NCBI GenBank assembly: GCA_902767565.1
Contig: CACXHY010000007.1
Span: 1-64,000, forward strand
DNA from: an uncultured Eubacteriales bacterium
GTDB taxonomy: Bacteria > Bacillota > Clostridia > Christensenellales > Aristaeellaceae
DNA length: 64,000 nucleotides
Direction of reading: 5' to 3'
The notes beneath the pieces are model-generated. The model searched no databases. It was not told the DNA's origin and was given only the letters and a program-made list of their open reading frames with translations. Shown here piece by piece: positions 6,150 to 13,163 of this stretch. Made by a program: the position numbers and the translations under genes. Every line of letters begins with the position of its first letter. Position 1 is the first letter of the stretch.

Positions 6150-7334
6150 TTATGTAAGATTCATTCTTTGGAAAGCAGCTTGCTTCTCCGCTGCTTTGAA
6201 GTTATAGACAGGCTTGATGATCTCCACGATGTCGACCGCTTCCCGGATCGCGTCAATGATATCGTCCATCCGCTTGTAAGCCATGGGCGCTTCATCGATC
6301 GTCTCCATGGTTGCGGTGGTCGTATAGATCCCATGCATGGAGGCTGCGTACTCCTCCAGGCAGAGGGTGTCCCGGGCTTGTTTCCGTGACATCACGCGTC
6401 CGGCGCCGTGGGGCGCGGAGCAGTTCCATTCCTCGTTGCCCCGGCCGATGGCGATGATGCTGCCGTCCCGCATGTTGATGGGGATCAGCACGCGCTCGCC
6501 CCTGTGCGCGGCGATAGCACCTTTTCGGAGGATCATCTCGTCGGTGTCGATATAGTTGTGGATGGTATGAAAGCTCTCCAGGCCCACCATACCGGACTTC
6601 TGGAGGATCAGCTCCGTCATGATCTCCCGGTTGCGCCGGGCAAAAGCCTGGCAGATCTTCACGTCGTGCAGGTAATCCTCCAGGTGTTGTCCTTCCAGAT
6701 GGCAGAGATTGTCCGGGCTGACCTTGTGGTTCAGATCGAGCTTCAGCTGATCCAACTGACTCTGGATCTCTTTCTGTCGTCCCCCTGCTTTCAGCCGGGC
6801 AATCAGACCGGGCATCTGTGCGGTATAGTCCTCTTTGCCTTCCGCCACGTCGATGGCCAGCTGCTGATAGTACTCGCACACCTGCTTGCCGAGATTGCGG
6901 CTTCCGGAGTGGATCACCAGCCAATAGGTGCCATCCTCCGAGCGGTCGATTTCAATGAAATGATTGCCGCCGCCCAGGGTGCCCAGGGAATTTTTCAGCC
7001 AGGATTTCCTGCTCAGCTTGTCATAGCAACGGAGTTGCTCCAGATCGAAGGGCTCCCGGGGCGAATCCCAGACATTCATCCCGCTGGGGATCCGGTGGCA
7101 GATCTCATCGACCCGGGCGCAGTCGATCCGCTTGTTGCCGAGCTTTGTGGTGAGCATCCCGCAGCCGATGTCCACGCCAACCACATTGGGAACGGCCTTG
7201 CCCCTGATGGTCATGGTAGTGCCGATGGTGCATCCCTTTCCGGCATGGACATCGGGCATGATCCGCACGCGGCAGCCTTCGGTGAATTCCTGATCACACA
7301 TGGTTTTGATTTGCTGCTCAGCGATTTCATCCAT
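6150..7334 (-). CDS. rtcB: RtcB-family RNA ligase, N-terminus truncated (394 aa)
   Basis: RtcB joins 2',3'-cyclic phosphate and 5'-OH RNA ends using GTP and Mn2+, in RNA repair. The metal and guanylylation motifs are present: MPDVHAGKGCTIG, VGVDIGCGM with the metal-binding Cys, GTLGGGNHFIE, HNYID and CSAPHGAGR with the active histidine. Homologues of this short subfamily begin about 20 residues earlier. Here the first ATG directly abuts AAAGGAG with no spacer, and a dispersed repeat starts ~15 nt upstream. The native start therefore seems to have been removed and translation may be poor. Core residues are intact, so activity is possible if it is translated. Confidence 0.85.
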   Translation of the reverse strand: MDEIAEQQIKTMCDQEFTEGCRVRIMPDVHAGKGCTIGTTMTIRGKAVPNVVGVDIGCGMLTTKLGNKRIDCARVDEICHRIPSGMNVWDSPREPFDLEQLRCYDKLSRKSWLKNSLGTLGGGNHFIEIDRSEDGTYWLVIHSGSRNLGKQVCEYYQQLAIDVAEGKEDYTAQMPGLIARLKAGGRQKEIQSQLDQLKLDLNHKVSPDNLCHLEGQHLEDYLHDVKICQAFARRNREIMTELILQKSGMVGLESFHTIHNYIDTDEMILRKGAIAAHRGERVLIPINMRDGSIIAIGRGNEEWNCSAPHGAGRVMSRKQARDTLCLEEYAASMHGIYTTTATMETIDEAPMAYKRMDDIIDAIREAVDIVEIIKPVYNFKAAEKQAAFQRMNLT

Positions 7335-7348
7335 CTCCTTTGCGTACC

Positions 7349-7443
7349 GGCGTCCGGGGAGAGGGATGCGATCAGACCGCGGACGACTTTGCCCGAGGGA
7401 AAACGCCTCCGGTCATTGACAGCAGAGGATAACGGGCTATGAT
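7349..7443 (+). repeat. Dispersed promoter-bearing repeat, partial copy C
   Basis: About 95 bp (GCGTCCGGGGAGAGGGATGC ... CCGGTCATTGACA) match the right ends of the copies at 8585-8906 and 44673-44971. The copy ends in TTGACA-16-TATGAT, giving a promoter directed at the following kinase gene, while its left boundary coincides with the truncated 5' end of rtcB. Confidence 0.75.
7416..7443 (+). promoter_or_regulatory. Promoter supplied by repeat copy C
   Basis: TTGACA (7416-7421) and TATGAT (7438-7443) are separated by 16 bases, 46 bases before the downstream start codon. Confidence 0.75.
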
Positions 7444-7489
7444 AAGGCTGTATGCAGTTCGACATATGGAATCTGCGGAGATGATAAAG

Positions 7490-8563
7490 ATGGATCCAAA
7501 TCGTGCAGAACTGATTCCCGGGAAGCATTTTCCCGCAAACATGAAAGCGCCGGAACGGATTGAGATCTTAGCGGAACTGTCGAAATACGGCTATACCGGT
7601 GTGGGCGATATTTGCCTGATCGATACCTCACACAGTCCCGACGACATCAGGCTCAACTACATCATCGACAAAAGATGGGTGCTGCGGTTTTGCAATGCGC
7701 CCGAGATGACGGAAACAAGACTGTCAGAGCTGAACCGACTGATTGAACGGTATATTCGATTCGGGCTGAAATGCCCCCGCTTTCTGGCAGATCAGAACGG
7801 AAGATTCTTCCATGACCGGAATGGATTGATCTGTTATCTGCAGGAATACATTGATCTTCCGACCGCATATGAGCTCAAGCTGGAGCCGCAGGAGGAGGAC
7901 CGTGTCTGGCAGGAGGTCCTGGACAGCGTAGCGGCATTCGCGGAGATGTTCAGGAATGTGGATCTTTCGGGCACGATGGGGATGTACAGCCTGTTCGATC
8001 TTGCCCCTTACGACATACCGGTTGGCAAAGATGAAAAGCAGCAGAACTTCGAGAGCCTTTGCCAGGCGCTTGATGCGCTCGGAGAAGCCGCATTGGCTGC
8101 AAGACTGCAAGCGAAGCACACAATGATCCGAGACAAGATCCGGTCCGTATACAAAGAGCTTCCGCGCTGTGTGTTTCAGGCAGATGAGAACCTGAGCAAC
8201 GTTCTTGTGGACGAAAACCGCCATCTGGCCGGGTTGATTGACTTCAATATGGCCGGAACGGAAGTGATTGTCAATCAGTTTGCCAATCTGGGCGGAGGTT
8301 TCAAAGAGAGCGTCACCGAGCCGATTGGCGCAGGCACAAGGATGCAGTACGCGATCGACAGTTACCACAAGTACCAGGAACGCATGATCCGGATCTATCA
8401 CGCAACGGATCTGGAAAAACAGGCTATGAAATGGTACAGCTGGATTGCGCTGGTCGCCGGTTGGCCACAGGTATGCTTCTTTCTCGATGGACTGAAGACA
8501 GAGACCCTGCAAAGTGAAATACTGGAATTGTTATCGCTTCTTGCAGATTCTTCCGTTGATTGA
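7490..8563 (+). CDS. Aminoglycoside phosphotransferase (APH)-fold kinase (357 aa)
   Basis: The start at 7490 is chosen because GGAG lies 9 nt upstream and the promoter ends at 7443; earlier in-frame ATGs are too close to it. The protein has an APH/choline-kinase fold: a catalytic-type segment FQADENLSNVLVDENRHLAG followed by LIDFNMAG, equivalent to the HGDxxxxN and D[FW]D motifs, though the usual HGD is QAD, so the His is replaced. The N-terminal ~150 residues form the ATP-binding lobe. Small-molecule phosphorylation is inferred; antibiotic resistance cannot be assumed, since most chromosomal members act on other substrates. Confidence 0.7.
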   Translation: MDPNRAELIPGKHFPANMKAPERIEILAELSKYGYTGVGDICLIDTSHSPDDIRLNYIIDKRWVLRFCNAPEMTETRLSELNRLIERYIRFGLKCPRFLADQNGRFFHDRNGLICYLQEYIDLPTAYELKLEPQEEDRVWQEVLDSVAAFAEMFRNVDLSGTMGMYSLFDLAPYDIPVGKDEKQQNFESLCQALDALGEAALAARLQAKHTMIRDKIRSVYKELPRCVFQADENLSNVLVDENRHLAGLIDFNMAGTEVIVNQFANLGGGFKESVTEPIGAGTRMQYAIDSYHKYQERMIRIYHATDLEKQAMKWYSWIALVAGWPQVCFFLDGLKTETLQSEILELLSLLADSSVD

Positions 8564-8584
8564 ACGGATCCTTTCCGTCTGAAA

Positions 8585-8906
8585 GCACGGCATGTCGCGG
8601 TTTTGGCCCCTGCCGCACCCGATCGATCGGTGTGTGCCGGGGCTCGTTCTTTTCCTTTTCATGCCCGCGTCCCATGCCCGGACCCGGATATGCCCCTGCA
8701 TGTCCGTTCCGTCGATTCACAAGCCTGCCGCACCGGCCCCGACCGGTTCAAAGGTGCTCTCCGCTTCCCTGATGAAGGCGTTGACGGCGCGCATATTACG
8801 CCGGAACTTGCCCGCGTCCGAGGAAAGGGATACGATCAGGCCGCGGACGACTTCGCTCAGGGAAAACACCGCCGGTCATTGACATTGAGTGGCTTTAGAG
8901 TATGAT
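8585..8906 (+). repeat. Dispersed promoter-bearing repeat, copy A (~320 bp)
   Basis: This stretch aligns over nearly its whole length with 44673-44971 (shared blocks CATGCCCGGACCCGGATRTG, CCCCTGCATGTCCGTT, AGGGATACGATCAGG). It contains a palindromic CACCCGATCGATCGGTGTG element near the left end, related to the hairpin at 11431-11456. It ends in TTGACA-16-TATGAT at 8879-8906. No coding potential is shared consistently between copies, so it reads as a non-coding repeat rather than a gene relic, but a very old gene remnant cannot be excluded. Confidence 0.75.
8879..8906 (+). promoter_or_regulatory. Promoter supplied by repeat copy A
   Basis: TTGACA (8879-8884) and TATGAT (8901-8906) lie 16 bases apart, the same geometry as in copy C although the spacer sequences differ. 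Confidence 0.65.
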
Positions 8907-8961
8907 TGTTATTGCCGGCCCCAAAAAAGCTCTTCGCCTGCACTGAAAAACGCCTTGTGCA

Positions 8962-9198
8962 ATGGCAGTGATCAAGGAACTGGAAAACAAGTATCGGGAA
9001 AAGCACCATGCGGACGGCCTGATCGATCAGTTCGAATGGCAGCGCTTTCTTGAAAAGCCGGACACAGCGGAACTGAATACGCATTGTTATGACTGCAAAA
9101 GCCCGCAGCGTATCTGCGGCAGTCTGCTGATCCACATGAAAAAGCCCTATGGAATGGACGCAGAAGTGATCATCATAGATGAAATGATGGGATTCTGA
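8962..9198 (+). CDS. Small hypothetical protein, possibly a gene fragment (78 aa)
   Basis: The frame starts at an ATG 56 nt after the repeat-borne promoter but has no clear ribosome-binding site. It encodes a charged helical start (KELENKYREKHHADG) and a Cys-containing centre (HCYDCKSPQRICG). I do not recognise a family. The lack of a Shine-Dalgarno site and the position right behind a repeat suggest a gene whose 5' end was replaced. A perfect hairpin follows the stop and a MITE comes next. Confidence 0.4.
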   Translation: MAVIKELENKYREKHHADGLIDQFEWQRFLEKPDTAELNTHCYDCKSPQRICGSLLIHMKKPYGMDAEVIIIDEMMGF

Positions 9199-9219
9199 TC
9201 ATGTGAGCACGCACATGAT
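9198..9219 (+). terminator. Hairpin after the 78-aa gene
   Basis: A perfect eight-base-pair stem, ATCATGTG (9198-9205) with CACATGAT (9212-9219), lacks a T run. The MITE target site begins at the next base. Confidence 0.4.
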
Positions 9220-9227
9220 AATGGTGG

Positions 9228-9434
9228 GTGACTGTTCAGCCGGTCAGCAGACCCGCACGGATGGACAGGAAACGCACAAATCGTTTTCTTCCAAGCGAGC
9301 CGTGTATGGCGGGTGCGGGCCGCAGGCCCGCACTCTCTTCTCCTCCTTCTCTCGGGACAGGGGGCAGGGGGATGGGGCGAAGCGGTTTGGAGATTAGCTG
9401 CTGGCACAGTTCACAGGGCGGACTGAACAGTTAC
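9228..9434 (+). mobile_element. 207-bp MITE-like element, copy 1, with 8-bp target duplication
   Basis: Terminal inverted repeats GTGACTGTTCAGYC (left) and, on the other strand, GTAACTGTTCAGTC (right) bound exactly 207 bp. The flanking bases AATGGTGG occur on both sides (9220-9227 and 9435-9442), a perfect 8-bp duplication. The interior is non-coding and holds a perfect GCGGGCC-GCA-GGCCCGC hairpin and a G-rich tract. Ends of the type GTRA with 8-bp duplications are typical of IS66-family elements, so mobilisation in trans by such a transposase is the likely mechanism (inference). A second copy with its own 8-bp duplication lies at 12923-13129. Confidence 0.9.
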
Positions 9435-9509
9435 AATGGTGGTTTGTTTGGATACCGGCAAAACGGAACATGTCTTTTGACGAGGAACAGCACCTGAAGG
9501 AGCTGCAGA

Positions 9510-9953
9510 ATGATGGATCAATCGACCGTAGCATTCCTGATCCGGGCAAAACAGGCCACATACGCCGGAAAAGGCGCTGAAACGGCTCCTTCCAGGATTG
9601 GATCGCATGATTTGGAGTACCGGGAAAACGATCTGATGTACCATGATACCTACCTCGGCGGCGACCGGTTTGCCGGAGAAGAAGCGCTGTGGATTTCCGA
9701 TGTGCCCCATTGGAGCATGAACTATATCGGCAGGGTAACGGGCAGTCCGTTCAGCGGGGATTTTCTGAAAGAAGCGTTGCTTCATGTGCCGGATGATAGG
9801 CCATACCGGGGTCCCGGGGAATATGTGAATGGCGATTATACCTATTCCTGCTCCGTTGAGGGCGATTTCGATTGGTTCCGGGGGAAGGAAACCATCAGCT
9901 ATCGCGGCAGCCAAATCTACGAGTGCTATTTTCATGGCGGTCTGATCAGGTAG
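9510..9953 (+). CDS. DUF5680 domain protein (147 aa)
   Basis: AGGAG lies 8-9 nt before the tandem ATGATG. The protein matches the DUF5680 pattern: RAKQATYAGKGAE, SRIGSHDLEY, DTYLGGDRFAGEEALW, WSMNYIGRV, and a conserved end YRGPGEYVNGDYTYSC plus YECYFHGGLIR. The family is common in Firmicutes as a stand-alone domain or fused to an HTH; its function is unknown. It follows MITE copy 1 by 75 nt and precedes a DinB-like gene by 73 nt. Confidence 0.8.
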   Translation: MMDQSTVAFLIRAKQATYAGKGAETAPSRIGSHDLEYRENDLMYHDTYLGGDRFAGEEALWISDVPHWSMNYIGRVTGSPFSGDFLKEALLHVPDDRPYRGPGEYVNGDYTYSCSVEGDFDWFRGKETISYRGSQIYECYFHGGLIR

Positions 9954-10026
9954 CAACATGGTGAAATATCTTTTGAGTTTGCTTCCTATGGACTGTACGG
10001 ACAGTTGAACGCAGAAAGGATCCATT

Positions 10027-10740
10027 ATGAATAAGAAAGAGTTATACAAAGCGTTTGAGGTCAAATATGAGGAGCTGAAGGCGGCCATGGCCGGGGATGA
10101 CCTGGACAGGATGAAAAAACTGACGCTGGAAGTTCATGCCATGGTTCATCCGGCGGAAGTATCCGGCGCGTCTGAAAAAACTGTCGCTGATCATGTACTC
10201 GATTATATGCTGGCCGGGAATCAGAACGTACTGGTTCCCCGGCAGATCTGGGATACAGATCTGCATTATGCAGGAACGGATATGGTACCGCTTTGCTGGC
10301 AGTTCTGGCACACCTACCGCATCGAGGATCTTGTCAGCAACATCCTGATGGCCGATCAGGATCAGATTTTCAATGATGAATGGCAAAAGAGAATCTGCGC
10401 GACGATCACGGACACAGGCAACGCGCTGGAACCGGATGAGGTGAAGGATTTCGGTGAGAAGATCAACGCGGAGGCATTGCGTGACTACATGATCACCGTT
10501 GGAAAAAACACCCGGACCATTCTTGAAAAGCTGACGCTGGAAGAGATTAAGTCCATGGTTCCGGAAGAGTGGGTCATGAGGATCCTGGAAGTCGGCGGGG
10601 TCACCACAGATTTCCGATCTGTGTGGCTGCTGGTATTTTGGGGCAGGCTGACCAGAGGCGGTATGATCCTGACTCCGATGACCTATCATCATATGATGCA
10701 TCTTCCAGCCTGCATAGATCATCTTTCCATTATTGAATGA
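10027..10740 (+). CDS. DinB-like four-helix protein (237 aa)
   Basis: The start is supported by AAAGGA 6-7 nt upstream. The sequence is largely helical. Its C-terminal part GGVTTDFRSVWLLVFWGRLT followed by TPMTYHHMMHLPACID resembles DinB/MST-like bundles, which carry three metal-binding histidines and often act as thiol transferases or hydrolases. His residues in FWHTYR and TYHHMMH fit that use. The specific reaction is unknown. It may be transcribed with DUF5680. The next gene has its own promoter overlapping this stop codon. Confidence 0.55.
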   Translation: MNKKELYKAFEVKYEELKAAMAGDDLDRMKKLTLEVHAMVHPAEVSGASEKTVADHVLDYMLAGNQNVLVPRQIWDTDLHYAGTDMVPLCWQFWHTYRIEDLVSNILMADQDQIFNDEWQKRICATITDTGNALEPDEVKDFGEKINAEALRDYMITVGKNTRTILEKLTLEEIKSMVPEEWVMRILEVGGVTTDFRSVWLLVFWGRLTRGGMILTPMTYHHMMHLPACIDHLSIIE

Positions 10741-10760
10741 CAAGTGTTTTGCCTTATACT
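10733..10760 (+). promoter_or_regulatory. Promoter for the isochorismatase-fold gene
   Basis: TTGAAT (10733-10738) and TATACT (10755-10760) are 16 bases apart, overlapping the end of the DinB-like gene. Confidence 0.6.
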
Positions 10761-10808
10761 TGGGATGATCGACCATCGACAAACCAGAATCAGCAGGAGG
10801 TTACATTT

Positions 10809-11330
10809 ATGATTCTATTAGTGGTTGACATGCAGGAAGGCCTGGTTGATGAAGAACTCTATGCTTTTGAACCGTTTATGGACAGTATCGTTCGGCTGAT
10901 TGGTGCTGCCAGGGAGCATCAGGTTGAAGTGATCTATGTTCAGCATGACGCTGGCTCGGGCAGCGGTATGTCTGTCGGAGACAAAGCCTTTGAAATCGCC
11001 AATCAGGTGCGACCTGAACCGGGAGAGAAAGTTTTCGTAAAGACTATCAACAGTTGCTTTGGAAACAAAGATTTCAGGGAATACATGGAGCGTCAGGAAG
11101 ACAAGCGCTTGATGATTGTCGGGCTGCAAACGAACTACTGCATCGACTGTACCGTAAAATCCGCCTTCGAAAGAGGATTTGACGTGATCATTCCCGAGGG
11201 AACAAACTCCACCTTTGACAATGACTACATGACAGGTGAAACCACTGTTCGATACTATAATGAAGACGTATGGGAAGAACTGGCAGATACCGTAACAATT
11301 GAAGAAGCCATAGACCTGTTTGGAACCTGA
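10809..11330 (+). CDS. Isochorismatase-family cysteine hydrolase (173 aa)
   Basis: AGGAGG lies 9 nt before the ATG at 10809. The catalytic triad of the family is visible: Asp7 in LLVVDMQEG, Lys78 in VFVKTINSCF and Cys111 in LQTNYCIDCTV. Members hydrolyse amides or related bonds (nicotinamidase, N-carbamoyl or biuret-type substrates). The length is typical. No pathway genes are adjacent, so the substrate is open. A cis-peptide-type GLQTNYC turn supports a true hydrolase. Confidence 0.85.
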   Translation: MILLVVDMQEGLVDEELYAFEPFMDSIVRLIGAAREHQVEVIYVQHDAGSGSGMSVGDKAFEIANQVRPEPGEKVFVKTINSCFGNKDFREYMERQEDKRLMIVGLQTNYCIDCTVKSAFERGFDVIIPEGTNSTFDNDYMTGETTVRYYNEDVWEELADTVTIEEAIDLFGT

Positions 11331-11430
11331 CTTCCGGTTTGTCAAGGCACCTGTTGACACGGAATATCGGAAGACAATCGCTCTGTGTCAATTGGGTTCC
11401 CGTTTTTCTCTGCGGTTTCAGCCCCGGCGG

Positions 11431-11456
11431 CACCCGATCGATACATCGGTCGGGTG
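11431..11456. repeat. Perfect hairpin related to the dispersed repeat
   Basis: CACCCGATCGAT (11431-11442) and ATCGGTCGGGTG (11445-11456) pair over about eleven bases. The same CACCCGATCGAT core occurs in repeat copy A at about 8616. It lies in the 214-bp gap between the hydrolase and GNAT genes, in which I see no gene. Confidence 0.5.
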
Positions 11457-11544
11457 AACGGAGGATAACGTGAAGAAGATCGCCCGGTACGAAGCTCAGA
11501 TGATACAGTAATGGAATACAGATTATAGAGCGCGAGGCGAGACA

Positions 11545-12018
11545 ATGGAGTTTGTGATCGTTCCGGTGAATCAGTCGAATCTCTCGGAGGCGGCAGCGGT
11601 GCATGCCGCTGCGTGGCAGGCATCGCACCGATCCTTTTGCGCGCCGGAGTTTGTTATGCTCCACACGCCGAAGCGACAGGCCGCGTATCTCAAAGGCAAG
11701 ATGGAAGCGGGCAGCGGCATTTATCTGCTGGTTGCAGACGTTCCGGCAGGCGTCGTTTCCGTGACGGGCAGCCTGATCGAAGACCTGTATGTGCTTCCGG
11801 AAAGGCAAAACCGGGGATACGGAACAGAACTGCTGCGGTTTGCCATTGCGAAATGCACCGATACGCCGACGCTCTGGATCCTCGAAAACAACGTGCGGGC
11901 AAAACGCCTGTATGAGAGGCTCGGCTTCTCGGTGACGGGAAGAAGAAACAACATCACGGACGGGCTCGATGAGATCGAAATGCTATGGACAAAGGGCGCT
12001 GCGGCAGAAAGGGAATAA
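11545..12018 (+). CDS. GNAT-family N-acetyltransferase (157 aa)
   Basis: The protein shows GNAT strand 4 and the acetyl-CoA loop (IEDLYVLPERQNRGYGTELL, with the Q/RxxGxG/A pattern as RQNRGYG) and the closing motif ENNVRAKRLYERLGFSVTG. Such enzymes transfer acetyl groups to small amines or protein N-termini; the substrate is not predictable. It heads a compact group: the next start lies 2 nt after this stop, and a DUF3795 pseudogene follows. Confidence 0.85.
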   Translation: MEFVIVPVNQSNLSEAAAVHAAAWQASHRSFCAPEFVMLHTPKRQAAYLKGKMEAGSGIYLLVADVPAGVVSVTGSLIEDLYVLPERQNRGYGTELLRFAIAKCTDTPTLWILENNVRAKRLYERLGFSVTGRRNNITDGLDEIEMLWTKGAAAERE

Positions 12019-12020
12019 CA

Positions 12021-12386
12021 GTGCTTTTCAAGGGGATCGGCAGGACTTTTTCCACGGAAAACGATCGCCAGTTTGAAACGAGCGGCGCATTCTGGGATGA
12101 GCTCGAAGCGAAGTATGGCCTGGAAAACCTGCAGGGACTCGGGTATGGCTGGACGGAACGATCCATAGAGTATGTCATTGGCTTGATCGACGGGGAGATC
12201 GATGGAACGGATCGGGCCGTGGAACTGCCGGATACGGGTTGGGTCACGGTTCGGGGAAAGACAGCGGATCTCGAGGAGATATACCGTAAGATTTTTCGGG
12301 AAGGCAGATTGAAATATGAGATCGAGCGCTTCACCGACAATGGCTGCTGCGAAATCATGTATTGCCGGAAAAGCGAGGAGGCATGA
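12021..12386 (+). CDS. GyrI-like / effector-binding-domain protein (121 aa)
   Basis: The GTG at 12021, 2 nt after the GNAT stop and behind AAAGGGA, is preferred to an ATG at 11985 that would overlap the GNAT gene. The sequence (GRTFSTENDRQFETSGAFWD, GLGYGWTERSIEYVIGL, ELPDTGWVTVRGK, YEIERFTDNGCCEIMYC) follows the stand-alone small-molecule-binding domain related to GyrI and AraC C-terminal effector domains. It likely binds or hydrolyses a hydrophobic ligand; no DNA-binding part is present. Confidence 0.7.
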   Translation: MLFKGIGRTFSTENDRQFETSGAFWDELEAKYGLENLQGLGYGWTERSIEYVIGLIDGEIDGTDRAVELPDTGWVTVRGKTADLEEIYRKIFREGRLKYEIERFTDNGCCEIMYCRKSEEA

Positions 12387-12391
12387 GGGGA

Positions 12392-12815
12392 ATGTTCACC
12401 GCGGATATGATCGCCCCATGCGGGCTGGACTGCAGCATCTGCAAGCGCGCTGGCCGGGACCGGCCCCTGTGCAGGATGCCGCGGCCCAAATGACAAAAAG
12501 CCGGAGTTCTGTTCGGCGGGATGCGGCATCATCCTGTGTGAAAAGAGGAAGGCAAACGGGTATTCGTTCTGCGATGAGTGCCCGGATTTTCCCTGCGCCG
12601 ACGTTATGGAAAAGGAAACCCGGTACGGATCGAAGTACCCGCTGCGCGAATCCCCGCTGGAGAATCTGCGGACGATCCGGGAGGCGGGGATGGCCGCTTT
12701 CCTGGAGCGCGAGCGGAAGCAATGGACCTGCTTCGTATGCGGAGGCGTCATCTGCGTCCACACAGGCGTGTGCAGAGGCTGCGGCCGGCAATACGCCGGT
12801 CCGATGGATCGCTGA
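12392..12815 (+). pseudogene. DUF3795 cysteine-rich protein gene, frameshifted
   Basis: GAGGAGGCATGAGGGGA precedes the ATG at 12392. The first frame gives MIAPCGLDCSICKR and is then disrupted at about 12448, apparently by loss of a CG pair in a CG run. The second frame continues without stops: GPCAGCRGPNDKKPEFC, CGIILCEKR, FCDECPDFPC, then a long tail with CFVCGG and CRGCGRQY. This is the full DUF3795 pattern of paired cysteines (metal binding, function unknown). One small indel separates it from an intact gene, so recent inactivation or a sequencing error are both possible. Confidence 0.75.
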
Positions 12816-12885
12816 CGCGAAGAGGGGAAGAAGGACGCAGCCAACGGCATATGCAAAAGGAAACGAGCGGCATCCGCTTTGCCTC

Positions 12886-12914
12886 TTTCATTTGCGGCCG
12901 GGATGTGCTACAAT
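12886..12914 (+). promoter_or_regulatory. Putative promoter of the xylanase gene, upstream of MITE copy 2
   Basis: TTTCAT (12886-12891) and TACAAT (12909-12914) are 17 bases apart. The predicted transcription start would fall at the left end of MITE copy 2, so the element would form the first ~207 nt of the xylanase leader. Confidence 0.5.
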
Positions 12915-12922
12915 GAGTCATC

Positions 12923-13129
12923 GTGACTGTTCAGTCGGTCAGCAGACCCGCACGGATGGACAGGAAACGCAGAAATCGGTTTTCTGCCAAGCGAGCCGTG
13001 TATGGTGGGTGCGGGCCGCAGGCCCGCGCTCTATTCTTCCCCTTCCCTCGGGCAAGGGGCAGGGGGATGGGGCGAAACGGTTTGGAGATCATCTGCTGAC
13101 ACAGCACACAAAGCGGACTGAACAGTTAC
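12923..13129 (+). mobile_element. 207-bp MITE-like element, copy 2, with 8-bp target duplication
   Basis: This copy is exactly the same length as copy 1 (207 bp), with ends GTGACTGTTCAGTC and GACTGAACAGTTAC. The target duplication is GAGTCATC (12915-12922 and 13130-13137), perfect over 8 bp and different from that of copy 1, which proves an independent insertion. It has the same internal GCGGGCC-GCA-GGCCCGC hairpin. It lies between a putative promoter and the ribosome-binding site of the GH10 xylanase. Confidence 0.92.
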
Positions 13130-13163
13130 GAGTCATCATCATACACACAGGGAGGGTTTGCCC

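Noticed and set aside
8560..8905. Three overlapping plus-strand frames of 70-100 codons in repeat copy A
   Set aside because: The corresponding frames in copy B are broken or differ in register, and none has a ribosome-binding site, so the repeat is treated as non-coding.
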